Shown: piece after piece, positions 1 to 11,799 of the stretch | Layout of the letters: every line of letters begins with the position of its first letter | Position numbering within the stretch: position 1 is the first letter of the stretch | NCBI GenBank assembly: GCA_963693305.1 | Contig: OY855903.1 | Coordinates: 31,463,598-31,527,597 of the forward strand | From: Meandrina meandrites | Taxonomy: Eukaryota; Cnidaria; Anthozoa; Scleractinia; Meandrinidae | Length of the DNA stretch: 64,000 bases | Reading direction: 5' to 3' | The notes under the pieces: generated by a model | The model's input: only the letters and a program-made list of their open reading frames with translations | Database searches by the model: none | What the model was told of the DNA's origin: nothing | Program-made: the position numbers and the translations under genes

Positions 1-475
1 AAGCGGTCCCGGAGCTCAGATCATGAGAAAATAAATTTTTACGGCCGAATCGCACTTTTCATGAAATTGGGTGCTCACTGTTCAAATCGGCGCACAAGCG
101 GTCCCGGAGCTCAGATCATGAGAAAATAAATTTTTACGGCCGAATCGCAATTTTCATGAAATTGGGTGCTCACTGTTCAAATCGGCGCACAAGCGGTCCC
201 CGTGCTTAGATCATGAGAAAATCAATTTTTACGGCCGAATCGCAATTTTCATGAAATTGGGTGCTCACTGCCCAAATCGGCGCCCAGGCGGTCCCGGAGC
301 TCAGATCATGAGAAAATCAATTTTTACGGCCGAATCTCAATTTTCATGAAATTGGGTGCTCACTGTTCAAATCGGCGCACAAGCGGTCCACGAGCTCAGA
401 TCATGAGAAAATCAATTTTTACGGCCGAATCGCAATTTTCATGAAATTGGGTGCTCACTGTTCAAATCGGCGCAC

Positions 476-570
476 AAGCGGTCCCCGAGCTCAGATCATG
501 AGAAAATCAATTTTTACGGCCGAATCGCAATTTTCATGAAATTGGGTGCTCACTGCCCAAATCGGCGCAC
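476..570 (+). repeat. Representative consensus monomer (95 bp)
   Basis: This copy matches the commonest base at every position I could judge, so it can serve as the reference monomer. It has 46 G+C of 95 (48%) and 7 CpG. It contains palindromic 6-mers gagctc (monomer 12-17), tcatga (21-26) and cggccg (42-47), which are SacI, BspHI and EagI sites present in most copies. A/T tracts lie at monomer 28-31, 36-40, 56-59, 64-66 and 84-86, spaced near the helical repeat. A length of 95 bp is close to nine helical turns, and two monomers (190 bp) are close to a typical nucleosome repeat length. The structural meaning is inference. Confidence 0.9.
528..544. repeat. Imperfect dyad inside the monomer
   Basis: Arms caattt and aaattg flank the 5-base spacer tcatg at monomer positions 53-69. 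This is the strongest inverted repeat in the unit and recurs in most copies. In the 93-bp variant monomers a 2-base loss turns it into a perfect 14-bp palindrome. It could form a small hairpin or cruciform or be a symmetric protein-binding site. Nothing in the sequence proves either. Confidence 0.7.
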
Positions 571-1425
571 AAGCGGTCCCCGAGCTCAGATCATGAGAAA
601 ATAAATTTTAACGGCCGAATCGCAATTTTCATGAAATTGGGTGCTGACTGCCAAAATCGGCGCACAAGCGGTCTCCGAGCTCAGATCATGAGAAAATAAA
701 TTTTAACGGCCGAATCGCAATTTTCATGAAATTGGGTGCTCACTATTCAAATCGGCGCACAAGCGGTCCCCGAGCTCAGATCATGAGAAAATCAATTTTT
801 ACGGCCGAATCGCAATTTTCATGAAATTGGGTGCTCACTGCCCAAATCGGCGCCCAAGCGGTCCCGGAGCTCAGATCATGAGAAAATCAATTTTTACGGC
901 CGAATCGCAATTTTCATGAAATTGGGTGCTCACTGTTCAAATCGGCGCACAAGCGGTCACGGAGCTCAGATCATGAGAAAATCAATTTTTACGGCCGAAT
1001 CGCAATTTTCATGAAATTGGGTGCTCACTGTTCAAATCGGCGCACAAGCGGTCCCCGAGCTCAGATCATGAGAAAATCAATTTTTACGGCCGAATCGCAA
1101 TTTTCATGAAATTGGGTGCTAAATGTTCAAATCGGCGCAGAAGCGGTCCCCGAGCTCAGATCATGAGAAAATCAATTTTTACGGCCGAATCGCAATTTTC
1201 ATGAAATTGGGTGCTCACTGCCCAAATCGGCGCAAAAGCGGTCCCCGAGCTCAGGTCATCAGAAAATCAATTTTTACTGCCGAATCGCAATTTTTATGAA
1301 ATTGGGTGCTGACTGCCAAAATCGGCGCACAAGCGGTCCCCGAGCTCAGATCATGAGAAAATTAATTTTTACGGCCGAATCGCACTTTTCATGAAATTGG
1401 GTGCTCACTGCCCAAATCGGCGCAC

Positions 1426-3990
1426 AAGCGGTCCCGGAGCTCAGATCATGAGAAAATTAATTTTTACGGCCGAATCGCACTTTTCATGAAATTGGGTGCT
1501 CACTGTTCAAATCGGCGCACAAGCGGTCCCGGAGCTCAGATCATGAGAAAATAAATTTTTACGGCCGAATCGCAATTTTCATGAAATTGGGTGCTCACTG
1601 TTCAAATCGGCGCACAAGCGGTCCCGGAGCTCAGATCATGAGAAAATAAATTTTTACGGCCGAATCGCAATTTTCATGAAATTGGGTGCTCACTGTTCAA
1701 ATCGGCGCACAAGCGGTCCCCGTGCTTAGATCATGAGAAAATCAATTTTTACGGCCGAATCGCAATTTTCATGAAATTGGGTGCTGACTGCCAAAATCGG
1801 CGCACAAGCGGTCTCCGAGCTCAGATCATGAGAAAATAAATTTTAACGGCCGAATCGCAATTTTCATGAAATTGGGTGCTGACTGCCAAAATCGGCGCAC
1901 AAGCGGTCCCCGAGCTCAGATCATGAGAAAATCAATTTTTACGGCCGAATCGAAATTTTCATGAAATTAGGTGCTCACTGCCCAAATCGGCGCACAAGCG
2001 GTCTCCGAGCTCAGATCATGAGAAAATAAATTTTAACGGCCGAATCGCAATTTTCATGAAATTGGGTGCTGACTGCCAAAATCGGCGCACAAGCGGTCCC
2101 CGAGCTCAGATCATGAGAAAATCAATTTTTACGGCCGAATCGAAATTTTCATGAAATTAGGTGCTCACTGCCCAAATCGGCGCACAAGCGGTCCCCGAGC
2201 TCAGATCATGAGAAAATCAATTTTTACGGCCGAATCGCAATTTTCATGAAATTGGGTGCCCACTGTTCAAATCGGCGCACAAGCGGTCCCCGAGCTCAGA
2301 TCATGAGAAAATCAATTTTTACGGCCGAATCGCAATTTTCATGAAATTGGGTGCTCACTACCCAAATCGGTGCACAAGCGGTCCCCGAGCTCAGATCATG
2401 AGAAAATCAATTTTTACGGCCGAATCGCAATTTTCATGAAATTGGGTGCTCACTGTTCAAATCGGCGCACAAGCGGTCCCCGAGCTCAGATCATGAGAAA
2501 ATCAATTTTTACGGCCGAATCGCAATTTTCATGAAATTGGGTGCTCACTGTTCAAATCGGCGCACAAGCGGTCCCCGAGCTCAGATCATGAGAAAATCAA
2601 TTTTTACGGCCGAATCGCAATTTTCATGAAATTGGGTGCTCACTGTTCAAATCGGCGCACAAGCGGTCCCGGAGCTCAGATCATGAGAAAATAAATTTTT
2701 ACGGCCGAATCGCAATTTTCATGAAATTGGGTGCTCACTGTTCAAATCGGCGCACAAGCGGTCCCCGTGCTTAGATCATGAGAAAATCAATTTTTACGGC
2801 CGAATCGCAATTTTCATGAAATTGGGTGTTCACTGCCCAAATCGGCGCCCAGGCGGTCCCGGAGCTCAGATCATGAGAAAATCAATTTTTACGGCCGAAT
2901 CTCAATTTTCATGAAACTGGGTGCTCACTGTTCAAATCGGCGCACAAGCGGTCCCCGAGCTCAGATCATGAGAAAATCAATTTTTACGGCCGAATCGCAA
3001 TTTTCATGAAATTGGGTGCTCACTGTTCAAATCGGCGCACAAGCGGTCCCCGAGCTCAGATCATGAGAAAATCAATTTTTACGGCCGAATCGCAATTTTC
3101 ATGAAATTGGGTGCTCACTGCCCAAATCGGCGCACAAGCGGTCCCCGAGCTCAGATCATGAGAAAATCAATTTTTACGGCCGAATCGCAATTTTCATGAA
3201 ATTGGGTGCTCACTGCCCAAATCGGCGCACAAGCGGTCCCCGAGCTCAGATCATGAGAAAATCAATTTTTACTCCCGAATCGCAATTTTCATGAAATTGG
3301 GTGCTCACTGCCCAAATCGGCGCACAAGCGGTCCCCGAGCTCAGATCATGAGAAAATCAATTTTTACGGCCGAATCGCAATTTTCATGAAATTGGGTGCT
3401 GACTGCCAAAATCGGCGCACAAGCGGTGCCCGAGCTCAGATCATGAGAAAATCAATTTTTACGGCCGAATCGCAATTTTCATGAAATTGGGTGCTCACTG
3501 CCCAAATCGGCGCACAAGCGGTCCCCGAGCTCAGATCATGAGAAAATCAATTTTTACGGCCGAATCGCAATTTTCATGAAATTGGGTGCTCACTGCCCAA
3601 ATCGGCGCACAAGCGGTCCCCGAGCTCAGATCATGAGAAAATCAATTTTTACGGCCGAATCGCAATTTTCATGAAATTGGGTGCTCACTGTTCAAATCGG
3701 CGCACAAGCGGTCCCCGAGCTCAGATCATGAGAAAACCAATTTTTACGGCCGAATCGCAATTTTCATGAAATTGGGTGCTCACTGCCCAAATCGGCACAC
3801 AAGCGGTCCCCGAGCTCAGATCATGAGAAAATCAATTTTTACGGCCGAATCGCAATTTTCATGAAATTGGGTGCTCACTGCCCAAATCGGCACACAAGCG
3901 GTCCCCGAGCTCAGATCATGAGAAAATCAATTTTTACGGCCGAATCGCAATTTTCATGAAATTGGGTGCTCACTGCCCAAATCGGCGCAC
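1426..3990 (+). repeat. 27-monomer block, copy 1 (2,565 bp)
   Basis: The run of variant monomers from 1426 ('attaat' with 'cgcactttt', then two 'ataaat' monomers, then 'gcttaga') recurs in the same order 2,565 bp (27 x 95) downstream. Rare markers match: 'ggtgcccga' at 3421 and 5986, 'tttactcccg' near 3270 and 5835, and 'gaaactggg' near 2915 and 5480. The copies differ by few substitutions, for example 'ccccgtgctt' near 1720 against 'cccggtgctt' near 4285. The monomer before 1426 does not match the one before 3991, which sets the left limit. Confidence 0.88.
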
Positions 3991-6745
3991 AAGCGGTCCC
4001 GGAGCTCAGATCATGAGAAAATTAATTTTTACGGCCGAATCGCACTTTTCATGAAATTGGGTGCTCACTGTTCAAATCGGCGCACAAGCGGTCCCGGAGC
4101 TCAGATCATGAGAAAATAAATTTTTACGGCCGAATCGCAATTTTCATGAAATTGGGTGCTCACTGTTCAAATCGGCGCACAAGCGGTCCCGGAGCTCAGA
4201 TCATGAGAAAATAAATTTTTACGGCCGAATCGCAATTTTCATGAAATTGGGTGCTCACTGTTCAAATCGGCGCACAAGCGGTCCCGGTGCTTAGATCATG
4301 AGAAAATCAATTTTTACGGCCGAATCGCAATTTTCATGAAATTGGGTGCTGACTGCCAAAATCGGCGCACAAGCGGTCTCCGAGCTCAGATCATGAGAAA
4401 ATAAATTTTAACGGCCGAATCGCAATTTTCATGAAATTGGGTGCTGACTGCCAAAATCGGCGCACAAGCGGTCCCCGAGCTCAGATCATGAGAAAATCAA
4501 TTTTTACGGCCGAATCGAAATTTTCATGAAATTAGGTGCTCACTGCCCAAATCGGCGCACAAGCGGTCTCCGAGCTCAGATCATGAGAAAATAAATTTTA
4601 ACGGCCGAATCGCAATTTTCATGAAATTGGGTGCTGACTGCCAAAATCGGCGCACAAGCGGTCCCCGAGCTCAGATCATGAGAAAATCAATTTTTACGGC
4701 CGAATCGAAATTTTCATGAAATTAGGTGCTCACTGCCCAAATCGGCGCACAAGCGGTCCCCGAGCTCAGATCATGAGAAAATCAATTTTTACGGCCGAAT
4801 CGCAATTTTCATGAAATTGGGTGCCCACTGTTCAAATCGGCGCACAAGCGGTCCCCGAGCTCAGATCATGAGAAAATCAATTTTTACGGCCGAATCGCAA
4901 TTTTCATGAAATTGGGTGCTCACTACCCAAATCGGTGCACAAGCGGTCCCCGAGCTCAGATCATGAGAAAATCAATTTTTACGGCCGAATCGCAATTTTC
5001 ATGAAATTGGGTGCTCACTGTTCAAATCGGCGCACAAGCGGTCCCCGAGCTCAGATCATGAGAAAATCAATTTTTACGGCCGAATCGCAATTTTCATGAA
5101 ATTGGGTGCTCACTGTTCAAATCGGCGCACAAGCGGTCCCCGAGCTCAGATCATGAGAAAATCAATTTTTACGGCCGAATCGCAATTTTCATGAAATTGG
5201 GTGCTCACTGTTCAAATCGGCGCACAAGCGGTCCCGGAGCTCAGATCATGAGAAAATAAATTTTTACGGCCGAATCGCAATTTTCATGAAATTGGGTGCT
5301 CACTGTTCAAATCGGCGCACAAGCGGTCCCCGTGCTTAGATCATGAGAAAATCAATTTTTACGGCCGAATCGCAATTTTCATGAAATTGGGTGTTCACTG
5401 CCCAAATCGGCGCCCAGGCGGTCCCGGAGCTCAGATCATGAGAAAATCAATTTTTACGGCCGAATCTCAATTTTCATGAAACTGGGTGCTCACTGTTCAA
5501 ATCGGCGCACAAGCGGTCCCCGAGCTCAGATCATGAGAAAATCAATTTTTACGGCCGAATCGCAATTTTCATGAAATTGGGTGCTCACTGTTCAAATCGG
5601 CGCACAAGCGGTCCCCGAGCTCAGATCATGAGAAAATCAATTTTTACGGCCGAATCGCAATTTTCATGAAATTGGGTGCTCACTGCCCAAATCGGCGCAC
5701 AAGCGGTCCCCGAGCTCAGATCATGAGAAAATCAATTTTTACGGCCGAATCGCAATTTTCATGAAATTGGGTGCTCACTGCCCAAATCGGCGCACAAGCG
5801 GTCCCCGAGCTCAGATCATGAGAAAATCAATTTTTACTCCCGAATCGCAATTTTCATGAAATTGGGTGCTCACTGCCCAAATCGGCGCACAAGCGGTCCC
5901 CGAGCTCAGATCATGAGAAAATCAATTTTTACGGCCGAATCGCAATTTTCATGAAATTGGGTGCTGACTGCCAAAATCGGCGCACAAGCGGTGCCCGAGC
6001 TCAGATCATGAGAAAATCAATTTTTACGGCCGAATCGCAATTTTCATGAAATTGGGTGCTCACTGCCCAAATCGGCGCACAAGCGGTCCCCGAGCTCAGA
6101 TCATGAGAAAATCAATTTTTACGGCCGAATCGCAATTTTCATGAAATTGGGTGCTGACTGCCAAAATCGGCGCACAAGCGGTGCCCGAGCTCAGATCATG
6201 AGAAAATCAATTTTTACGGCCGAATCGCAATTTTCATGAAATTGGGTGCTCACTGCCCAAATCGGCGCACAAGCGGTCCCCGAGCTCAGATCATGAGAAA
6301 ATCAATTTTTACGGCCGAATCGCAATTTTCATGAAATTGGGTGCTCACTGCCCAAATCGGCGCACAAGCGGTCCCCGAGCTCAGATCATGAGAAAATCAA
6401 TTTTTACGGCCGAATCGCAATTTTCATGAAATTGGGTGCTCACTGTTCAAATCGGCGCACAAGCGGTCCCCGAGCTCAGATCATGAGAAAACCAATTTTT
6501 ACGGCCGAATCGCAATTTTCATGAAATTGGGTGCTCACTGCCCAAATCGGCACACAAGCGGTCCCCGAGCTCAGATCATGAGAAAATCAATTTTTACGGC
6601 CGAATCGCAATTTTCATGAAATTGGGTGCTCACTGCCCAAATCGGCACACAAGCGGTCCCCGAGCTCAGATCATGAGAAAATCAATTTTTACGGCCGAAT
6701 CGCAATTTTCATGAAATTGGGTGCTCACTGTTCAAATCGGCGCAC
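3991..6745 (+). repeat. 27-monomer block, copy 2, with internal 190-bp duplication
   Basis: This is the second copy of the 1426-3990 block, offset 2,565 bp. Inside it a two-monomer (190 bp) segment is doubled at 5891-6080 and 6081-6270, so 'ggtgcccga' occurs at both 5986 and 6176. Downstream of that the offset to copy 1 becomes 2,755 bp (29 x 95), for example the 'agaaaaccaa' monomers at 3706 and 6461. Similarity to copy 1 ends near 6745. Confidence 0.85.
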
Positions 6746-7600
6746 AAGCGGTCCCCGAGCTCAGATCATGAGAAAACCAATTTTTACGCCCGAATCGCAA
6801 TTTTCATGAAATTGGGTGCTCACTGCCCAAATCGGCGCACAAGCGGTCCCCGAGCTCAGATCATGAGAAAACCAATTTTTACGCCCGAATCGCAATTTTC
6901 ATGAAATTGGGTGCTCACTGCCCAAATCGGCGCACAAGCGGTACCCGATCTCAGATCATGAGAAAATCAATTTTTACGGCCGAATCGCAATTTTGATGAA
7001 ATTGGGTGCTCACTACCCAAATCGGTGCACAAGCGGTCCCCAAGCTCAGATCATGAAAAAATCAATTTTTACTGCCGAATCGCAATTTTCATGAAATTGG
7101 GTGCTGACTGCCAAAATCGGCGAACAAGCGGTCCCCGAGCTCAGATCATGAGAAAATTAATTTTTACGGCCGAATCGCAATTTTCATGAAATTGGGTGCT
7201 GACTGCCAAAATCGGCGCACAAGCGGTCCCCGAGCTCAGATCATGAGAAAATTAATTTTTACGGCCGAATCGCAATTTTCATGAAATTGGGTGCTGACTG
7301 CCAAAATCGGCGCACAAGCGGTCTCCGAGCTCAGATCATGAGAAAATAAATTTTAACGGCCGAATCGCAATTTTCATGAAATTGGGTGCTGACTGCCAAA
7401 ATCGGCGCACAAGCGGTCCCCGAGCTCAGATCATGAGAAAATCAATTTTTACGGCCGAATCGAAATTTTCATGAAATTAGGTGCTCACTGCCCAAATCGG
7501 CGCACAAGCGGTCCCCGAGCTCAGATCATGAGAAAATCAATTTTTGCGGCCGAATCGCAATTTTCATGAAATTGGGTGCCCACTGTTCAAATCGGCGCAC
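6271..7600 (+). repeat. 14-monomer block, copy 1 (1,330 bp)
   Basis: The unit recurs directly downstream at an offset of 1,330 bp (14 x 95). Shared rare markers are 'ggtacccgatctc' at 6936 and 8266, 'tttgatgaaatt' near 6993 and 8323, 'ccccaagctc' with 'catgaaaaaatc' near 7040 and 8370, and 'ggcgaacaagc' near 7130 and 8450. A private substitution 'tttttgcggc' lies near 7545 in this copy only. Confidence 0.87.
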
Positions 7601-8990
7601 AAGCGGTCCCCGAGCTCAGATCATGAGAAAATCAATTTTTACGGCCGAATCGCAATTTTCATGAAATTGGGTGCTCACTGCCCAAATCGGCGCACAAGCG
7701 GTCCCCGAGCTCAGATCATGAGAAAATCAATTTTTACGGCCGAATCGCAATTTTCATGAAATTGGGTGCTCACTGTTCAAATCGGCGCACAAGCGGTCCC
7801 CGAGCTCAGATCATGAGAAAACCAATTTTTACGGCCGAATCGCAATTTTCATGAAATTGGGTGCTCACTGCCCAAATCGGCACACAAGCGGTCCCCGAGC
7901 TCAGATCATGAGAAAATCAATTTTTACGGCCGAATCGCAATTTTCATGAAATTGGGTGCTCACTGCCCAAATCGGCACACAAGCGGTCCCCGAGCTCAGA
8001 TCATGAGAAAATCAATTTTTACGGCCGAATCGCAATTTTCATGAAATTGGGTGCTCACTGTTCAAATCGGCGCACAAGCGGTCCCCGAGCTCAGATCATG
8101 AGAAAATCAATTTTTACGCCCGAATCGCAATTTTCATGAAATTGGGTGCTCACTGCCCAAATCGGCGCACAAGCGGTCCCCGAGCTCAGATCATGAGAAA
8201 ACCAATTTTTACGCCCGAATCGCAATTTTCATGAAATTGGGTGCTCACTGCCCAAATCGGCGCACAAGCGGTACCCGATCTCAGATCATGAGAAAATCAA
8301 TTTTTACGGCCGAATCGCAATTTTGATGAAATTGGGTGCTCACTACCCAAATCGGTGCACAAGCGGTCCCCAAGCTCAGATCATGAAAAAATCAATTTTT
8401 ACTGCCGAATCGCAATTTTCATGAAATTGGGTGCTGACTGCCAAAATCGGCGAACAAGCGGTCCCCGAGCTCAGATCATGAGAAAATTAATTTTTACGGC
8501 CGAATCGCAATTTTCATGAAATTGGGTGCTGACTGCCAAAATCGGCGCACAAGCGGTCCCCGAGCTCAGATCATGAGAAAATTAATTTTTACGGCCGAAT
8601 CGCAATTTTCATGAAATTGGGTGCTGACTGCCAAAATCGGCGCACAAGCGGTCTCCGAGCTCAGATCATGAGAAAATAAATTTTAACGGCCGAATCGCAA
8701 TTTTCATGAAATTGGGTGCTGACTGCCAAAATCGGCGCACAAGCGGTCCCCGAGCTCAGATCATGAGAAAATCAATTTTTACGGCCGAATCGAAATTTTC
8801 ATGAAATTAGGTGCTCACTGCCCAAATCGGCGCACAAGCGGTCCCCGAGCTCAGATCATGAGAAAATCAATTTTTACGGCCGAATCGCAATTTTCATGAA
8901 ATTGGGTGCCCACTGTTCAAATCGGCGCACAAGCGGTCCCCGAGCTCAGATCATGAGAAAATCAATTTTTACGGCCGAATCGCAATTTTA
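7601..8990 (+). repeat. 14-monomer block, copy 2
   Basis: This is the tandem copy of 6271-7600. It diverges from the expected continuation near 8999, where 'ttttaatgaaatt' replaces 'ttttcatgaaatt'. One substitution separates the copies near 8106, where 'agaaaatcaa' stands for 'agaaaaccaa'. Confidence 0.85.
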
Positions 8991-9025
8991 ATGAAATTGG
9001 GTGCTCACTGCCCAAATCGGCGCAC

Positions 9026-10806
9026 AAGCGGTCCCCGAGCTCAGATCATGAGAAAATCAATTTTTACTCCCGAATCGCAATTTTCATGAAATTGGGTGCT
9101 CACTGCCCAAATCGGCGCCCAAGCGGTCCCGGAGCTCGGATTATGAGAAAATCAATTTTTACGGCCGAATCGCAATTTTAATGAAATTGGGTGCTCACTG
9201 CCCAAATCGGCGCACAAGCGGTCCCCGAGCTCAGATCATGAGAAAATCAATTTTTACTCCCGAATCGCACTTTTCATGAAATTGGGTGCTCACTGCCCAA
9301 ATCGGCGCACAAGCGGTCCCCGAGCTCAGATCATGAGAAAATCAATTTTTACTGCCAAATCGCAATTTTCATGAAATTGGGTGCTGACTGCCAAAATCGG
9401 CGCACAAGCGGTGCCCGAGATCAGATCATGAGAAAATCAATTTTTACGGCCGAATCGCAATTTTCATGAAATTGGGTGCTCACTGCCCAAATCGGCGCCC
9501 AGGCGGTCCCGGAGCTCAGATCATGAGAAAATCAATTTTTACGGCCGAATCGCAATTTTCATGAAATTGGGTGCTCACTGCCCAAATCGGCGCACAAGCG
9601 GTCCCGGAGCTCAGATCATGAGAGAATCAATTTTTACGGCCGAATCGCAATTTTCATGAAATTGGGTGCTCACTGCCCAAATCGGCGCACAAGCGGTCCC
9701 CGAGCTCAGATCATGAGAAAATCAATTTTTACGGCCGAATCACAATTTTCATGAAATTGGGTGCTCACTGCCCAAATCGGCGCCCAGGCGGTCCGGGAGC
9801 TCAGATCATGAGAAAATCAATTTTTACGGCCGAATCGCAATTTTCATGAAATTGGGTGCTCACTACCCAAATCGGTGCACAAGCGGTCCCCGAGCTCAGA
9901 TCATGAGAAAATCAATTTTTACGGCCGAATCGCAATTTTCATGAAATTGGGTGCTCACTGTTCAAATCGGCGCACAAGCGGTCCCCGAGCTCAGATCATG
10001 AGAAAATCAATTTTTACGGCCGAATCGCAATTTTCATGAAATTGGGTGCTCACTGCCCAAATCGGCGCCCAGGCGGTCCCGGAGCTCAGATCATGAGAAA
10101 ATCAATTTTTACGGCCGAATCGCAATTTTCATGAAATTGGGTGCTCACTGTTCAAATCGGCGCACAAGCGGTCACGGAGCTCAGATCATGAGAAAATCAA
10201 TTTTTACGGCCGAATCGCAATTTTCATGAAATTGGGTGCTCACTGTTCAAATCGGCGCACAAGCGGTCCCGGAGCTCAGATCATGAGAAAATCAATTTTT
10301 ACGGCCGAATCGCAATTTTCATGAAATTGGGTGCTCACTGTTCAAATCGGCGCACAAGCGGTCCCGGAGCTCAGATCATGAGAAAATAAATTTTTACGGC
10401 CGAATCGCAATTTTCATGAAATTGGGTGCTCACTATTCAAATCGGCGCACAAGCGGTCCCCGAGCTCACATCATGAGAAAATCAATTTTTACGGCCGAAT
10501 CGCAATTTTCATGAAATTGGGTGCTCACTGCCCAAATCGGCGCCCAAGCGGTCCCGGAGCTCAGATCATGAGAAAATCAATTTTTACGGCCGAATCGCAA
10601 TTTTCATGAAATTGGGTGCGCACTGTTCAAATCGGCGCACAAGCGGTCACGGAGCTCAGATCATGAGAAAATCAATTTTTACGGCCGAATCGCAATTTTC
10701 ATGAAATTGGGTGCTCACTGTTCAAATCGGCGCACAAGCGGTCCCCGAGCTCAGATCATGAGAAAATCAATTTTTACGGCCGAATCGCAATTTTCATGAA
10801 ATTGGG
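9026..10806 (+). repeat. Segment shared with 26299-28080
   Basis: About 18.7 monomers match 26299-28080 at an offset of 17,273 bp. Shared rare markers are 'gagctcggattatg' (9136 and 26409), 'actgccaaatcg' (9350 and 26623), 'gagagaatc' (9620 and 26893), 'gtccgggagc' (9790 and 27063) and 'gagctcacatcatg' (near 10464 and 27737). The offset equals 182 monomers minus 17 bp, exactly the net effect of the length variants between them. A few substitutions separate the copies, for example 'ataaat' near 10386 against 'atcaat' near 27659. Confidence 0.87.
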
Positions 10807-10830
10807 TGCTCACTACCCAAATCGGCGCAA

Positions 10831-10924
10831 AACGGTCACCGAGCTCAGGTCATGAGAAAATCAATTTTTACGGCCGAATCGCAATTTTCATGAAATTGGG
10901 TGCTGACTGCCCAAATCGGCGCAC
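10831..10924 (+). repeat. 94-bp monomer, isolated
   Basis: The monomer starts 'aacggtcacc' instead of 'aagcggtccc', losing one g. This is the first length variant in the window. Unlike the other ten 94-bp monomers, it has no 93-bp partner upstream. Confidence 0.93.
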
Positions 10925-11399
10925 AAGCGGTCCCCGAGCTCAGATCATGAGAAAATTAATTTTTACGGCCGAATCGCACTTTTCATGAAATTGGGTGCTC
11001 ACTGCCCAAATCGGCGCACAAGCGGTCCCCGAGCTGAGATCATGAGAAAATCAATTTTTACTGCCGAATCGCAATTTTCATGAAATTGGGTGCTGACTGC
11101 CAAAATCGGCGCACAAGCGGTCCTTGAGCTCAGATCATGAGAAAATCAATTTTTACGGCCGAATCGCACTTTTCATGAAATTGGGTGCTCACTGCCCAAA
11201 TCGGCGCACAAGCGGTCCCCGAGCTCAGATCATGAGAAAATCAATTTTTACTGCCGAATCGCAATTTTAATGAAATTGGGTGCTGACTGCCAAAATCGGC
11301 GCACAAGCGGTCCCCGAGCTCAGATCATGAGAAAATCAATTTTTACGGCCGAATCGCAATTTTCATGAAATTGGGTGCTGACTGCCAAAATCGGCGCAC

Positions 11400-11495
11400 A
11401 AAGCGGTCCCCGAGCTCAGATCATGAGAAAATCAATTTTTACGGCCGAATCGCAATTTTAATGAAATTGGGTGCTCACTGCCCAAATCGGCGCAC
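11400..11495 (+). repeat. 96-bp monomer
   Basis: The start reads 'aaagcgg', with one extra a. It directly precedes a 93-bp monomer. The two frame changes together give a 95-codon open stretch across 11365-11652, which I do not consider a gene. Confidence 0.93.
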
Positions 11496-11588
11496 AAGCG
11501 GTCCCCGAGCTCAGATCATGAGAAAATCAATTTTTACGGCCGAATCGAATTTCATGAAATTGGGTGCTCACTACTCAAATCGGTGCAC
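11496..11588 (+). repeat. 93-bp monomer with perfect palindrome
   Basis: The monomer reads 'cgaatcgaatttcatg' where the consensus has 'cgaatcgcaattttcatg', a loss of two bases. This creates the perfect 14-bp palindrome 'aatttcatgaaatt'. The monomer before it ends 'cactgccc', unlike most other 93-bp copies. Confidence 0.93.
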
Positions 11589-11799
11589 AAGCGGTCCCCG
11601 AGCTCAGATCATGAGAAAATCAATTTTTACGGCCGAATCGCAATTTTCATGAAATTGGGTGCTCACTGCCCAAATCGGCGCCCAAGCGGTCCCGGAGCTC
11701 AGATCATGAGAAAATCAATTTTTACGGCCGAATCGCAATTTTCATGAAATTGGGTGCTCACTGCCCAAATCGGCGCACAAGCGGTCCCCGAGTTTAGAT

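Larger units (their letters stand above)
1..8990 (+). repeat. Left neighbourhood with private variants, no length variants
   Basis: All monomers here are exactly 95 bp. The zone carries variants that are rare or absent further right. Eight monomers read 'ataaattttaacgg' (starting 571, 666, 1806, 1996, 4371, 4561, 7316 and 8646), and I found none after 8740. Monomers reading 'gaaattaggtgctc' occur near 1966, 2156, 4531, 4721, 7476 and 8806, with only one other, near 30735. Local sharing of rare variants is what unequal exchange between neighbouring repeats produces. Confidence 0.8.

Noticed and set aside
1..1140. A true period of 1,140 bp suggested by identical line layout every 19 lines
   Set aside because: 1,140 is the common multiple of the 60-base line and 95-bp unit. 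It is a display effect here, although a real 12-monomer duplication does exist at 28.6-30.5 kb.
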